This document shows, one piece after another, positions 63,849-64,000 of a stretch of DNA of 64,000 bases. This stretch comes from Capnocytophaga felis (GTDB taxonomy: Bacteria; Bacteroidota; Bacteroidia; Flavobacteriales; Flavobacteriaceae): NCBI RefSeq assembly GCF_009684755.1, contig NZ_BLBC01000005.1, forward strand, positions 682,001-746,000, in the 5' to 3' direction. The stretch's first letter is position 1. Each line of letters begins with the position of its first letter. The notes below the pieces were generated by a model, which worked only from the letters and a program-made list of their open reading frames with translations, was not told where the DNA came from and did not search any database. The translations under genes and the position numbers were made by a program.

Positions 63849-64000
63849 ATGAAAGCATCAAATGTATGTACTTTGCTTTTGTTTCTTTTCGTTTCTGTAG
63901 GGTTATATGCCCAACAAATCGTAAAAGGGACAGTCAAAGATGCGGCTACGGGTGACCCTCTGCCGGGGGTAAGTGTCCTCGTAAAAGGAACTACACACGG
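63849..64000 (+). CDS. SusC/RagA-type TonB-linked outer membrane protein (5' part only)
   Basis: The first 50 codons of a gene that leaves the window. A signal peptide ends at VGLYAQ and the mature protein begins QIVKGTVKDAATGDPLPGVS, then LVKGTT. That is the carboxypeptidase-like regulatory domain with which SusC-type receptors start. Other exported proteins share this domain, so the call depends on sequence beyond the window. Confidence 0.75.
   Translation, partial: MKASNVCTLLLFLFVSVGLYAQQIVKGTVKDAATGDPLPGVSVLVKGTTH

Noticed and set aside
1-64000. CRISPR array, tRNA or rRNA genes
   Set aside because: No series of regularly spaced repeats and no cloverleaf or rRNA segment was recognised on reading; a tRNAscan/Infernal run would settle this.

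Overview
The window is chromosomal DNA of a low-GC member of the Bacteroidota, most probably a Flavobacteriaceae. Supporting signs are SusC/RagA- and TonB-type receptors, Bacteroidota-restricted families (DUF4876, DUF6850, DUF6952-like), a PiT transporter with a PhoU-like tail, and many promoters of the TAnnTTTG type. Gene content would fit Capnocytophaga or a near relative, but that genus call is inference. No rRNA, tRNA, CRISPR array, insertion sequence or replication origin was seen.

Layout. 1-5.7 kb (minus strand): a cut-off WecA-like sugar-phosphate transferase, the NAD(P)HX repair enzyme, a phosphate transporter and a beta-carbonic anhydrase. 5.9-18.2 kb (plus): a TetR-TolC-HlyD-RND efflux operon whose structural genes are separated by two blocks of unrelated cargo, including two SUKH/SMI1-KNR4 immunity-like genes, a DUF7660-like gene, three unknowns, a nitroreductase and a broken Bro-N gene. 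18.4-23.9 kb: a PH-like membrane protein, a sodium:solute symporter, and a minus-strand set with a cytosolic trypsin-like/zinc-ribbon/YbjN-like protein and a YbjN-like partner. 24-33.7 kb: housekeeping and redox genes (peroxiredoxin-thioredoxin operon, malic enzyme, lytic transglycosylase, TlpA-like protein, RseP, alkyltransferase-like protein, TrxA, YggS). 33.7-40.4 kb (minus): a four-gene envelope operon with a TonB receptor, DUF4876 lipoprotein, DUF6850 barrel and di-heme peroxidase.

40.7-48.1 kb: sugar genes. A LacI-type repressor, frameshifted in a run of eight A, is divergent from an apparent polyol operon: a GPH-type transporter fused to a PfkB domain that lacks its catalytic Asp, a sorbitol-type dehydrogenase, a fructokinase and a small outer-membrane barrel. 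The pathway suggested is polyol to fructose to fructose-6-phosphate.

48.5-53.3 kb: the clearest sign of mobility. A 2.7-kb restriction-modification island (N4/N6 methyltransferase with an SNase-like tail, a frameshifted MjaI-like endonuclease and an intact MjaI-family endonuclease) sits in the 5' end of purF. It is flanked by a 111-bp direct repeat of the purF leader and first codons. The intact purF lies downstream of the island, and the presumed native promoter now faces only a 37-codon stub.

53.3-64 kb: mixed genes (P-loop kinase, M20 hydrolase, FGE-like protein, ParDE pair, DUF2461, DUF2809, cupin, truncated hemoglobin, PurN, MBL-fold hydrolase, RnpA, M1 peptidase) and the start of a SusC-type receptor. 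Two copies of a MITE-like element with a REP-like core lie at 41.6 and 58.2 kb.
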